Shown here: positions 8,704-17,145 of the stretch, in pieces
How positions within the stretch are numbered: position 1 is the stretch's first letter
Layout of the letters: every line of letters begins with the position of its first letter
NCBI GenBank assembly: GCA_022651245.1
Contig: JALCQM010000031.1
Coordinates: 1-32,935, forward strand
Direction of reading: 5' to 3'
DNA from: Lactobacillus sp.
Lineage (GTDB): Bacteria; Bacillota; Bacilli; Lactobacillales; Lactobacillaceae
DNA: 32,935 nucleotides
The notes under the pieces: model-generated
What the model was told of the DNA's origin: nothing
Database searches by the model: none
Seen by the model: the letters and a program-made list of their open reading frames with translations, nothing else
Made by a program: the position numbers and the translations under genes

Positions 8704-9344
8704 GGGCCGACCGTCACTAAAGGTGACAGTCGTTCATACGTTTTATCGCCGATTCCACTGACTTCTTTAAGCTCCTCCACCGATTTAAACCCGCCATTAG
8801 CATCACGATAAGCGATAATATCGGCGGCTTTTTTAGGGCCAACGCCACTCAGCGTCTGTAGCTCCGCTTCAGTCGCGGTGTTCAAATTAACCAACGCCGC
8901 ACCGTCTGCCCCACTTGCCTGACTCGCTCCCACCACACCACTAGGGGCCGCCACAGGCGCCGCTTCACCTTTCACAGGGATCAACAAGCTTTCTTGATCA
9001 TTCGCAATCGCCGCCAAGTTAACGCCAGAAATGTCAGCGGCCGCAGTTAGGCCACCCGCAGCTTTCACGACGGCATCCCAACGCGTCGTCCCGTCGACAG
9101 GGTATAACCCCGGCTTAGCCACGGCGCCTTTGACATGGACAAACCCTGCCTTTGGGCCACTACTGCTCAATTGTGCCACACTCGTACTGCTGGTCGTGCT
9201 AGCGCTAACCGCAAGCGACGAGCTACTTTCGATTGGGGTCAGCGCGACCTCGCGTTTGCCTTGCCACCACATGAATCCCAATATGGCAATCGCGATCACC
9301 CCGATGCCCCAGTAGTCTCGCAGCCAGTTTTTTATCGTCTCCAT
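8700..9344 (-). CDS. comEA: ComEA-type DNA receptor for competence
   Basis: ComEA is a membrane-anchored DNA-binding protein that hands incoming DNA to ComEC. This 214-residue protein has an N-terminal membrane anchor (about 14-28, IGVIAIAILGFMWW), a Ser/Thr-rich linker, an SLBB-like domain (about 68-125, FVHVKGAVAKPGLYPVDG) and a C-terminal helix-hairpin-helix domain (about 150-212, VNLNTATEAELQTLSGVGPK and VSGIGDKTYERL). The ATG at 9342-9344 follows an AGGGGG site. It is the first gene of the comEA-comEC-holA unit. I did not find a convincing promoter or a recognised competence sigma-factor box in the short gap after the 9394-9435 hairpin. Confidence 0.93.
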   Translation of the reverse strand: METIKNWLRDYWGIGVIAIAILGFMWWQGKREVALTPIESSSSLAVSASTTSSTSVAQLSSSGPKAGFVHVKGAVAKPGLYPVDGTTRWDAVVKAAGGLTAAADISGVNLAAIANDQESLLIPVKGEAAPVAAPSGVVGASQASGADGAALVNLNTATEAELQTLSGVGPKKAADIIAYRDANGGFKSVEELKEVSGIGDKTYERLSPLVTVGP

Positions 9345-9393
9345 TTTTCTACCCCCTACATGATTAGATTTCGCGGATCACGATCAGAAACAC

Positions 9394-9435
9394 AAAGACC
9401 TCCGCCTGGCGACAAATCGTCAGACGGAGGTCTTT
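9394..9435 (-). terminator. Hairpin terminator of the ftsW-sepM operon
   Basis: An 11-bp perfect stem (9394-9404 with 9425-9435) continuing into a 7-bp inner stem with one G-T pair around a CAAA loop. It lies about 95 bases downstream of sepM and about 50 bases upstream of comEA, so it separates the two minus-strand operons. Confidence 0.75.
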
Positions 9436-9528
9436 GGTTGATGGGGTAAAAAATGAAGCTAGTCATTCTGCGTTGGCCTCATCGCCGTCATCGAGATAAC
9501 AACTTCAACCAGCTTGCTTTAAACGGTC

Positions 9529-10575
9529 TTAATGCGCTTTGAGATAGGCCAAGGCGTCTTGCAAGGTGCGAACCGGGACGATTTTCATCTTTGACCCGAG
9601 TTCGCGTGCCGTCTTCTTGGCAACAGCGTAGTTATTTTGATACGTCGGATCCAATTTCAAAAGCTTTTTAGTCGCTGGCATGTCCGGCGCAAAAAATACT
9701 TTGGCCCCTTGCTTATTGGCCATGTAGACCTTTTTATCGATCCCGCCGATTTGGCCCACCGTTCCATCGGCATCGATGGTCCCAGTGCCGGCAATTTTTT
9801 GGCCATGCCGGAAATCTTTCCCGGTGATTTGCGTATAGACTTGAACCGCAAACATCAAGCCTGCACTCGGGCCACCAATATTCCCGGCATCAATCGTCAC
9901 TTTGGGGCGCGTCTTCGTCACCGTATGCTCGGTCAGCGTGATCCCGATGCCTGCCTTTTTCGTTCCCGGCAAGCGCATCAGCTTGCCAGTGGCCGTGTGC
10001 TGTTGGCCATGACGCTGATAGGTCAACGTTAATCGGCTACCAACTGGGCGAGACTGGATGGCTTGAACATAGGCGTTTGCCGTCTGATAGGCTTTCCCAT
10101 CCAGCTTTGTGATCGTATCCCCCAATTGCAGCTGAGACTTGAACGGTGACCCTTTCAGTAAAGACATCACATAGATCCCTTTGTGCGTGATTTGATAAGG
10201 CCGCTTTGCTGCCTTGAAAGCCGCTGCCGTCGCCATATCAGCCGCGCTTTTAATGTAATACCGTTGCAATTGCGCATATTCTGCCGAGGTTTCATTTCCC
10301 ATCAAATCACTGGCATCATCGATTTCAGCGTAGGGTTGAAGCTTCCCATAAAGTAACTCGACTGGTGTCGCCGGGCCAATGATCCCCACCGTCGTCAACA
10401 GATAACTCCCTTTGGCCGTATCTTTTGTCCCGGCGACTTTAACGTAGGGCTTGAGTGATTCTGCCGACCCTGGCACTTCGACATATTTGCCGGTTGGCCA
10501 GAAGAGAAACTCCCCTAAAAGACCGACGACAAACACCACCAAGACAGCAACGATAACGCCGCGCCGCTTACTCAT
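9529..10575 (-). CDS. SepM/YlbL-type PDZ-Lon serine protease
   Basis: Members are membrane-anchored extracellular serine proteases; SepM of Streptococcus mutans trims a competence peptide, and YlbL is the Bacillus homologue. The 348-residue product has an N-terminal membrane anchor (about 5-25), a PDZ domain (about 130-200, GSPFKSQLQLGDTITKLDGK) and a C-terminal Lon-type protease domain with catalytic Ser237 in GGPSAG and Lys282 in GGIDKK. A GTG nine bases upstream is also in frame but lies within the AGGTG ribosome binding site, so the ATG at 10573-10575 is preferred. The first 8 bases overlap the end of coaD (ATGAGTAA). The substrate here is unknown. Confidence 0.9.
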   Translation of the reverse strand: MSKRRGVIVAVLVVFVVGLLGEFLFWPTGKYVEVPGSAESLKPYVKVAGTKDTAKGSYLLTTVGIIGPATPVELLYGKLQPYAEIDDASDLMGNETSAEYAQLQRYYIKSAADMATAAAFKAAKRPYQITHKGIYVMSLLKGSPFKSQLQLGDTITKLDGKAYQTANAYVQAIQSRPVGSRLTLTYQRHGQQHTATGKLMRLPGTKKAGIGITLTEHTVTKTRPKVTIDAGNIGGPSAGLMFAVQVYTQITGKDFRHGQKIAGTGTIDADGTVGQIGGIDKKVYMANKQGAKVFFAPDMPATKKLLKLDPTYQNNYAVAKKTARELGSKMKIVPVRTLQDALAYLKAH

Positions 10576-11062
10576 GACGGGCACCTAGCTTGGCTTGCAA
10601 CGCAGCATCAATATTGGGGGGTAACATGGCTGACACATCGCCACCAAAACTCGCCACTTCTTTGATCAAACTCGACGACAAATAAGAATACTGCTTATCC
10701 GCCAACAGCAGCACCGTTTCGATTTGCGTATCCAACTGGTGATTCATCGCCGCAATGTCAGCCTCATAGTTATAATCAGCCACATTCCGCAAGCCGCGGA
10801 TCAAATAGTGCGCACCGATTTGTTTGGCAAAGGTCACCGTCAACATTTCGGGCTGCGCGACGACCTGGACATTGCCAAACGATTGGACCGCCGCTTGAAT
10901 CAACGCGACCTTCTCCGTACTTGAAAATAACGGGTGCTTGTTGGTATTCGTCATCGCCGCGATCACGACGGTATCAAACAGGCTAGCTGCGCGCCGGACA
11001 GTATCCAAGTGGCCATTCGTAAACGGGTCAAAACTCCCCGGAAAAACTGCGATCCGCGTCAT
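10568..11062 (-). CDS. coaD: Phosphopantetheine adenylyltransferase
   Basis: CoaD transfers AMP from ATP to 4'-phosphopantetheine, the penultimate step of coenzyme A synthesis. The 164-residue product shows the nucleotidyltransferase motif GSFDPFTNGH (9-18), YLIRGLRNVADYNYE and the C-terminal SSSLIKE motif. The ATG overlaps the rsmD stop as ATGA (11059-11062). The rsmD-coaD-sepM order is the conserved ylbH-ylbI-ylbL arrangement of Firmicutes. Confidence 0.97.
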   Translation of the reverse strand: MTRIAVFPGSFDPFTNGHLDTVRRAASLFDTVVIAAMTNTNKHPLFSSTEKVALIQAAVQSFGNVQVVAQPEMLTVTFAKQIGAHYLIRGLRNVADYNYEADIAAMNHQLDTQIETVLLLADKQYSYLSSSLIKEVASFGGDVSAMLPPNIDAALQAKLGARHE

Positions 11063-11613
11063 GCCTCCACCGCCTTTTTCAAGATCAACACCTGGGCCAC
11101 CCCGTAGGTTTGCCGCCGGAGTTGCACGTAACCTGGGATCTCATCAGGATACACGACGTCCATGCCCGTTTCTAAGAGTACCCGGCCCTCTGGTGCGAGC
11201 AGCTCTAACTCTAAAAATCGCGCCAACTGGGCCAACACCTCTTGCTGGGCATAAGGCGGGTCCGCCATGATCAAATCAAATTGTTGGCCCGCCAAACTGT
11301 CCAAGGCTTTATCAACCGGTGCCTTGATCACCGTAAAACGCGCCTCAGCACCGAGTTTGGCAATATTCGCCTTGATCGTCTTGATCGCAGCAAATTGTCG
11401 GTCAACCGCCGTTGCGTGGACCATCCCGCGAGAAACGGCCTCGATACCTAAGGCACCAGTTCCGGCATACAGATCCAACGCCTGACCACCATCAAAATAG
11501 GGCCCCAACATATTGAACATCGACTCTTTGACTTTATCTGCCGTTGGCCGCGTTTGGTCGCCGCTGACCGCATCGAGCCGGCGCCCACGAAATTCACCGC
11601 TGATCACGCGCAC
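11059..11613 (-). CDS. rsmD: 16S rRNA (guanine(966)-N(2))-methyltransferase RsmD
   Basis: RsmD uses S-adenosylmethionine to methylate a guanine in the small-subunit rRNA. The 184-residue protein begins RVISGEFRGRRL, has TRPTADKVKESMFNML, the SAM-binding LDLYAGTGALGIEAVSRG and the catalytic DPPY in LIMADPPYAQQ. An in-frame GTG at 11620-11622 sits inside the AGGAGGTGG ribosome binding site, so the GTG at 11611-11613 (M-R-V-I-S-G, the usual family start) is chosen. It overlaps the end of ylbG by 20 bases, a sign of tight coupling. Confidence 0.93.
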   Translation of the reverse strand: MRVISGEFRGRRLDAVSGDQTRPTADKVKESMFNMLGPYFDGGQALDLYAGTGALGIEAVSRGMVHATAVDRQFAAIKTIKANIAKLGAEARFTVIKAPVDKALDSLAGQQFDLIMADPPYAQQEVLAQLARFLELELLAPEGRVLLETGMDVVYPDEIPGYVQLRRQTYGVAQVLILKKAVEA

Positions 11614-11908
11614 GAAGGCCACCTCCTTTTTGATGCGTGGCCTGAATCAGCCGGTTCATTGCTGTATCTGTATCGGGACCGTAAGCGACCGCAAGCTCCG
11701 GGCGATGTGAAGGTTCGACTGCGCGCACGAAGCGCAATTTTTCCAGTTTAGCCGTTGTCGCTTCTAAATCCGCTTGGTCAAGATACAAATACGCATACTT
11801 CATCTTCTTAGACACGTACATGACGGTTCCGTAATGCCGTAGCGCCCGAATCTGCTTCAAAGAATAGACCCAGACCACCAAACCAACTCTGGGAGTGATT
11901 GTGAACAT
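11594..11908 (-). CDS. YlbG family (UPF0298 / DUF2129) protein
   Basis: A 104-residue cytoplasmic protein of a conserved Firmicutes family without a firmly established function. The diagnostic region is GLVVWVYSLKQIRALRHYGT followed by VMYVSKKMKYAYLYLDQ. It is somewhat longer at the C terminus than typical homologues of about 90 residues, and the extra tail overlaps the start of rsmD. The ATG at 11906-11908 follows an AGGTG site, 8 bases after the pyc stop. The neighbourhood (pyc upstream, rsmD downstream) is the same as in other Firmicutes. Confidence 0.88.
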   Translation of the reverse strand: MFTITPRVGLVVWVYSLKQIRALRHYGTVMYVSKKMKYAYLYLDQADLEATTAKLEKLRFVRAVEPSHRPELAVAYGPDTDTAMNRLIQATHQKGGGLRARDQR

Positions 11909-11916
11909 TCAGTCAC

Positions 11917-14900
11917 CTACATTTCTTCCGCAACGGGCTTGATCGTCGCCAGTAATTCTTGACTCTGAACCAGATCGCCCGCCTCAACATACAAGTGTGT
12001 GATTTTGCCAGTAAACGGTGCGTGCACCGTGGTTTCCATCTTCATCGCTTCCGTGACAAACAAGTCGTCGCCTTCTTGGACCCGCTGGCCTTTTTCCACG
12101 GCTACAGACACGATGCGACCACCCATCGGCGCCCCAATCTGGTTCTTGTTGGTCGGCTCTGCCAACTGGTGCGCAGCGGTCGTGTGCTGCGTGTTGGCAT
12201 CACGCACCTGCGTTTCTTGCTTTTGCCCATTGATCGTGAAGTATAGTGTCCGCAAGCCGCCAGCATCAGGTTCCCCAATCGCATCTAAGCGCATGATGTA
12301 CATGATCCCTGGCTTGACGGCCACGCTAATGGTTTCGCCTAACCGCATGCCTTGGAAGTAAGTCGGCGAATCCAGGGTCGTCACGGGGCCATATTGGCCA
12401 TGGTCCGATTGATACTGCTTGAAGACTTCTGGGTACAAGATCGCACTCAAAACGTCTTCTTCACTCGGGTCTTCTAAGCCGCCAGCAACCAGCTCACGTT
12501 GCACCTGTGCAAAATCAACGGGCGCAGCTAAACTACCTGGACGCACAGTTAAGGCAGGCTGTCCCTTCAAGATCTTTTGTTGCAACAACTGTGGGAACCC
12601 CCCAGCCGGCTGCCCAAGATCACCTTTGAAGAAGCTGACAACAGATTCCGGAAAATCAATGGTTTCGCCATGATCTAACACAGCCGCAGGGGTCAGCTCA
12701 TTTTGGAGCATAAACAGCGCCATGTCACCGACCACTTTAGAGGATGGGGTCACTTTGACAATATCGCCGAATAAGTCATTGACTGCCGCGTACATCTTCT
12801 TGACCGCACCAAAATCTGTCAATCCCATCGATTTGGCTTGCTGTTGCAGGTTAGAATACTGGCCACCTGGCATCTGCACCGCGTAAATGTCTGTCAACGG
12901 ACCCGAAACCCCGTTAGCAAAGTCGGCATAGTAAGGCCGGATACTTTGGAAATAGGCGTCCAATTTTTCTGCATTTTGGATGTTCAGCTCTGGTTGGCGC
13001 TTGTTTCCTGCGAGCGCATAGTACAGGCTTTCCATCGATGGCTGTGAGGTCGTCCCGGAAAAGGCGCTTTGGGCCACATCAACGATGTCGACGCCTGCGT
13101 TGACCGCCTGCACATAAGTGGCGACGCCATTGCCTGTCGTATCGTGCGTATGCAAATGGATCGGCACATCGACCGCATCCTTCAACGCACTGACCAACGT
13201 GTAGGCCGCTTGCGGCTTAAGCAAGCCGGCCATATCCTTGATGGCCAAGATATCAGCCCCTGCATTGACCAATTGCTTTGCCAAGTCAACATAATAGGCC
13301 AAATTATACTTGGGATGGGCGTCACCTAAAATATCACCGGTATAACACATCGTCCCTTCAGCCAGCTTGCCAGTCTCTTTGACCGCATCGATGCTGTGCG
13401 TTAATTGCGGCACCCAGTTCAATGAATCAAAGATTCTAAAGACGTCGATCCCGTCTTTAGCCGCGGTTTTGATGAACGCCCGGAGCACGTTATCCGGATA
13501 GTTTTTGTACCCCACGGCATTCGACCCACGAAATAGCATCTGCAATAGCGTATTCGGCATTGCCTTACGCAAAAGTGCCAACCGCTGCCACGGGTCTTCT
13601 TTCAAGAACCGGTAAGCCACATCGAAAGTCGCCCCGCCCCACATCTCCATCGAAAAGAGATTCGGCAAGCCGTTGGCCATATCAGGGGCAACACGTAACA
13701 TGTCGCGCGTCCGCATCCGCGTCGCAAACAAACTTTGGTGGGCATCACGGAACGTGGTATCCGTCAACAAGACTTGCGGATGCGCACTGATCCAATCGGT
13801 CACCGCCTTAGGGCCTTGCTCACGCAATAATTGTGGCAGGCCCCCACTGACTGCTGGCCAATGCAGCGGTCCTTGCGGAAATTGGGCTTGGTAATGCCAA
13901 TCTGGGTAATATTTCTGTTCGTGACGTTCCAATCCCGGGAAGCCATTGACCGTGATTTCACTGACATAGTGCATCAACTCGCCAGAACGCGACCGCACCG
14001 GCCGTAATTTGAACAGCTCCGGCGTGGTATCGATGAAGGTGGTTTCTGCCGCCCCCGCTTGGAACGTTGGGTGTGCCAGCACGTTTTTCAAAAATGGGAG
14101 GTTCGTCTTGACCCCAGTGATCCGGTATTCTTTTAACGCCCGCTGCATCTTGCGCACCGCACCACCAAACGTGGCGGAATGCACGGATGTTTTGACCAAC
14201 AAGGAATCAAAATACGGGCTGACGACGGCGCCGGCATAAGCATTCCCAACATCTAAACGGACCCCTAAGCCACCCGGAGAACGGTAAGTGGAAATCGTCC
14301 CGGTATCCGGCATAAAGTGATTGGCAGGGTCTTCCGTCGTGATCCGGCATTGGATCGCCGCACCGCGGAACGTGATATCAGCTTGCTGCGGGAAATGCAG
14401 GTCGTTAAAAAGATCCGCGCCAGCGGCAACACGTAACTGGGATTGGACGATGTCGGTGTCGGTGATCAATTCGGTGATCGTATGTTCCACTTGGATCCGC
14501 GGGTTCACTTCGATGAAGTAGAAGTCATTGCCTTCGACTAAGAACTCAACGGTGCCAGCATTTTCGTAATGTAAATGACTCATCAACTGCACCGCAGCGT
14601 CACAGATCCGCTGGCGCAAGTCCGTTGGTAACCCGATTGCCGGGGCAATTTCGATCACCTTTTGATTCCGCCGTTGAACCGAGCAATCACGTTCGAACAG
14701 GTGCACCAAATGGCCGTAGTTATCCCCTAAGACCTGTACTTCGATATGTTTGGCCGACTTGATGTACTTCTCGACATACATCCGATCGTCACCAAAACTC
14801 GCCTGCGCTTCGTTGACCGCATTTTGATAGACCTGGCGTAGTTCGGCTTCCGAATGGACGATGCGCATTCCTTTCCCACCGCCGCCACTGGCCGCTTTTA

Positions 14901-15369
14901 ACATGACTGGAAACCCATGGGTTTGCGTAAAGGTCAAAATCTCATCAAAATCGCGCGTGGGCTCAGGCGTCCCTGGAATAGTGGCTAACCCGGCAGCTTG
15001 TGCCGCCTCTTTGGCTGCCACCTTATCGCCAAAAATATCCAATAGTTCCGACCGTGGGCCAACGAACGTTAAGCCCGCCGCCCGCACTTTACGCGCAAAC
15101 TCAGCATTTTCAGAAAGCAGGCCGTAACCTGGATGAATCGCATCGGCCCCAGACGCTTTGGCGATGCGAATAATATCATCCATATCCAAGTATGCGGCAA
15201 TCGGCGCTTTACCGGCACCGACTTGGTAAGACTCTTCTGCTTTGAACCGGTGGATCGCTAATTCGTCTTCTTTGGCGAAGATCCCAACGGTTTCCAAGCC
15301 TAACTCTTCAGCCGCGCGGAAAATGCGAATCGCGATTTCCCCACGGTTTGCGACTAACACTTTATGCAT
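11917..15369 (-). CDS. pyc: Pyruvate carboxylase
   Basis: Pyc converts pyruvate, bicarbonate and ATP into oxaloacetate, feeding aspartate and other C4 compounds. The 1150-residue length fits the single-chain enzyme. Biotin carboxylase domain about 1-450 (HPGYGLLSENAEFA, KAASGGGGKGMRIV, FIEVNPRIQVEHT), carboxyltransferase about 530-800 (LLTDTTFRDAHQSLFATRMR, HLHTHDTTGNG), allosteric region, and a biotin carrier domain at the C terminus with the biotinylated Lys1110 in EAMKMET. The start ATG (15367-15369) overlaps the end of ftsW by 8 bases and has only a weak purine-rich site, suggesting translation coupled to ftsW. Confidence 0.97.
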   Translation of the reverse strand: MHKVLVANRGEIAIRIFRAAEELGLETVGIFAKEDELAIHRFKAEESYQVGAGKAPIAAYLDMDDIIRIAKASGADAIHPGYGLLSENAEFARKVRAAGLTFVGPRSELLDIFGDKVAAKEAAQAAGLATIPGTPEPTRDFDEILTFTQTHGFPVMLKAASGGGGKGMRIVHSEAELRQVYQNAVNEAQASFGDDRMYVEKYIKSAKHIEVQVLGDNYGHLVHLFERDCSVQRRNQKVIEIAPAIGLPTDLRQRICDAAVQLMSHLHYENAGTVEFLVEGNDFYFIEVNPRIQVEHTITELITDTDIVQSQLRVAAGADLFNDLHFPQQADITFRGAAIQCRITTEDPANHFMPDTGTISTYRSPGGLGVRLDVGNAYAGAVVSPYFDSLLVKTSVHSATFGGAVRKMQRALKEYRITGVKTNLPFLKNVLAHPTFQAGAAETTFIDTTPELFKLRPVRSRSGELMHYVSEITVNGFPGLERHEQKYYPDWHYQAQFPQGPLHWPAVSGGLPQLLREQGPKAVTDWISAHPQVLLTDTTFRDAHQSLFATRMRTRDMLRVAPDMANGLPNLFSMEMWGGATFDVAYRFLKEDPWQRLALLRKAMPNTLLQMLFRGSNAVGYKNYPDNVLRAFIKTAAKDGIDVFRIFDSLNWVPQLTHSIDAVKETGKLAEGTMCYTGDILGDAHPKYNLAYYVDLAKQLVNAGADILAIKDMAGLLKPQAAYTLVSALKDAVDVPIHLHTHDTTGNGVATYVQAVNAGVDIVDVAQSAFSGTTSQPSMESLYYALAGNKRQPELNIQNAEKLDAYFQSIRPYYADFANGVSGPLTDIYAVQMPGGQYSNLQQQAKSMGLTDFGAVKKMYAAVNDLFGDIVKVTPSSKVVGDMALFMLQNELTPAAVLDHGETIDFPESVVSFFKGDLGQPAGGFPQLLQQKILKGQPALTVRPGSLAAPVDFAQVQRELVAGGLEDPSEEDVLSAILYPEVFKQYQSDHGQYGPVTTLDSPTYFQGMRLGETISVAVKPGIMYIMRLDAIGEPDAGGLRTLYFTINGQKQETQVRDANTQHTTAAHQLAEPTNKNQIGAPMGGRIVSVAVEKGQRVQEGDDLFVTEAMKMETTVHAPFTGKITHLYVEAGDLVQSQELLATIKPVAEEM

Positions 15370-16552
15370 GCTTTACGCCCACTTTCTTTTCTTTCGCGCG
15401 CTTTTGCGTCGCGCTAATATTTAACATGATCCCGATCGCGGCACACAATACGAACATTGACGAACCGCCATAACTGATGAACGGCAGCGTAACGCCGGTG
15501 ACCGGCAATAACCCGACCACCGCGCCGACGTTGAACGTGGTCTGGATCAACATCATCGTCGCGATGCCATAAGCAATCAATGCATGGTAACTACTTTGTG
15601 CCCGAACCCCGAGCAAGTAGAACCGTAAAATCAAAAAGAAGATCAACCCAATAATGACGATGGCCCCGATCAGTCCTAGCTCCTCAGTGATCACCGCCAA
15701 AATAAAATCAGTGTACGGTTCTGGCAAGTAACCCAACTTTTGGCTGCTATTGCCTAACCCGACACCAAACATTCCCCCGTGCGCGATTGCCACCAAGGAG
15801 TTGACCACTTGGTTGCCTTCTAACTTGCGCATGGCAAAGGGGTGAATCGCCGCCAGCAGTCGCCGCACTTGATACGATTCTAGCAACGCCTTAGGCAAAG
15901 ACAGGTGGCTTAAAGCGTAATACAACCCCGCGACTAACGCGCCGACTGCTGCCGCCCAAGTCAGCCCATACCGGATCGAAATTCCGCTAGCGGCCAACAT
16001 CACCACGGTGATCCCGCCAATGATCATCGCCCCACCGGTATCCGGCTGAAAAAGGACCAAAATCAAACAAAAGGCCACCATGATGACTGGCTGGGCCAGC
16101 TGTTTCAAGGAAAAATCGGGATCAAGCATTTGGTTTTGACGCTTCGAAAACATCGTCGCCAAATACACGATCACGGCCAGTTTTGCCAGCTCAGTTGGCT
16201 GAATATTGATCGGGCCCAGCTGGATCCAAGCGGTGGCACCGTTAATCGCGGCGCTTGGGCGCAAATGGCTCAAAAGGAATAAATAGAGCAACAGCGCAAA
16301 AGTAATCGCCCACATGAGCTTGATCCATCGGGGATGCGTGAACACTTGCAACTTGAAGTAGTAAAAAAACACCACCAGGAACAAACCGATCAGCGCAAAT
16401 AAAAGCTGACGCACCATCATCGCCGTTTCGGCCATCCCATATTGCGTCTTGATCCAATAGGCGCTCGCTGAGTAAACCATGACCACCCCAATAGCGGTCA
16501 ATACCAGATACGGGACTAAAATATAATAGTCCAAATAACGCAGTTTCTTCAC
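15362..16552 (-). CDS. ftsW: FtsW-type peptidoglycan glycosyltransferase (SEDS family)
   Basis: SEDS proteins polymerise lipid II into glycan strands; FtsW acts at the division septum with a class B penicillin-binding protein. The 396-residue protein has about ten membrane segments. Conserved parts are GPINIQPTELAKLAVIVYLA, LFQPDTGGAMII, LPEPYTDFILAVITEELGL and the C-terminal GVTLPFISYGGSSM. Assignment as FtsW rather than RodA rests mainly on the ftsW-pyc gene order known from Firmicutes. The start is GTG (16550-16552), with an AAAGGG site about ten bases upstream. It is the first gene of the operon running down to sepM. Confidence 0.9.
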   Translation of the reverse strand: MKKLRYLDYYILVPYLVLTAIGVVMVYSASAYWIKTQYGMAETAMMVRQLLFALIGLFLVVFFYYFKLQVFTHPRWIKLMWAITFALLLYLFLLSHLRPSAAINGATAWIQLGPINIQPTELAKLAVIVYLATMFSKRQNQMLDPDFSLKQLAQPVIMVAFCLILVLFQPDTGGAMIIGGITVVMLAASGISIRYGLTWAAAVGALVAGLYYALSHLSLPKALLESYQVRRLLAAIHPFAMRKLEGNQVVNSLVAIAHGGMFGVGLGNSSQKLGYLPEPYTDFILAVITEELGLIGAIVIIGLIFFLILRFYLLGVRAQSSYHALIAYGIATMMLIQTTFNVGAVVGLLPVTGVTLPFISYGGSSMFVLCAAIGIMLNISATQKRAKEKKVGVKHA

Positions 16553-16586
16553 AACACAATCGCCCTTTCACGGCAAAGTTAGCACT

Positions 16587-16597
16587 ATTATAGCATA
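16587..16597 (-). promoter_or_regulatory. Extended -10 promoter of ftsW operon
   Basis: Minus-strand TGCTATAAT: a perfect -10 TATAAT (16587-16592) preceded by the TGn extension. No good -35 box is found at 16-18 bases, which is typical for extended -10 promoters. The start codon is 34 bases downstream of the -10 box. Confidence 0.6.
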
Positions 16598-16747
16598 TGC
16601 GCATGCACGAATCGTGCCGCAAGTGAACCAGCGCCAAGGGTGTCCTCATCATTCTACCATTTTTTCATTTTTACCGTGATTAAAAAACTTGTTCTCACGC
16701 ACCGGCTAGCATCCCTAGCAACTAAACCTTATTTTTTCAAAAAAGGC

Positions 16748-16776
16748 TTGTAATTTGATGAGGTTGCGATTAAAGT
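16748..16776 (+). promoter_or_regulatory. Promoter of the metY T-box unit
   Basis: TTGTAA (16748-16753), 17-base spacer, TAAAGT (16771-16776). The start point would be near 16783, just ahead of the T-box stem I. Confidence 0.5.
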
Positions 16777-16782
16777 AATTAC

Positions 16783-17065
16783 CAACAGATGGCAATGACA
16801 AGATAAGTACCACAAGAAACGTGCGCAGAGAGCCGGTCGTTGGTGTAAGCCGGTCACGTCGAATGTGCGAAAATGGTCTTCGAGCCAGTGAACCGGTGAG
16901 CAGTCGTGAGCCGAGTCCGGGTGCGCCCGTTAAAGCGCTAGAGTATCCATGGCAGTGTGGCCGTGCGTACTCGATGAGTGGTCGGTAGCGATAACGATCA
17001 AAACACGGGTGGTAACACGACATGTCGTCCCGGGGTCTTCATTCAGAAGACCCCGGGATTTTTTT
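16783..17065 (+). ncRNA. T-box leader, probably tRNA-Met responsive
   Basis: A T-box leader binds a specific uncharged tRNA and then lets transcription pass a terminator. Stem I shows the AGAGAGCCGG (AG-bulge) and GGTGTAAGCCGG elements, then GCGAAAATGGTCTTCGAG, where ATG (16873-16875) is the likely specifier codon for methionine. The T-box motif is CGGGTGGTAACACG (17006-17019, consensus AGGGTGGNACCGCG). The terminator is a perfect 12-bp stem (17029-17040 with 17046-17057) followed by seven T residues (17059-17065). The competing antiterminator would pair the T-box with bases at the 5' side of the terminator. A methionine specifier agrees with the downstream gene metY. Confidence 0.88.
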
Positions 17066-17145
17066 ATTCCCGTGTGGCATTGGCCATGCCAACTACCGTC
17101 ACATCAATATGTTCACACACGTCGTCTAAAACAGAGGGATTAATT

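Noticed and set aside
16978-17145. N-terminal extension of metY to 16978
   Set aside because: It would run through the T-box and its terminator; the ATG at 17146 has a ribosome binding site and matches the family start.
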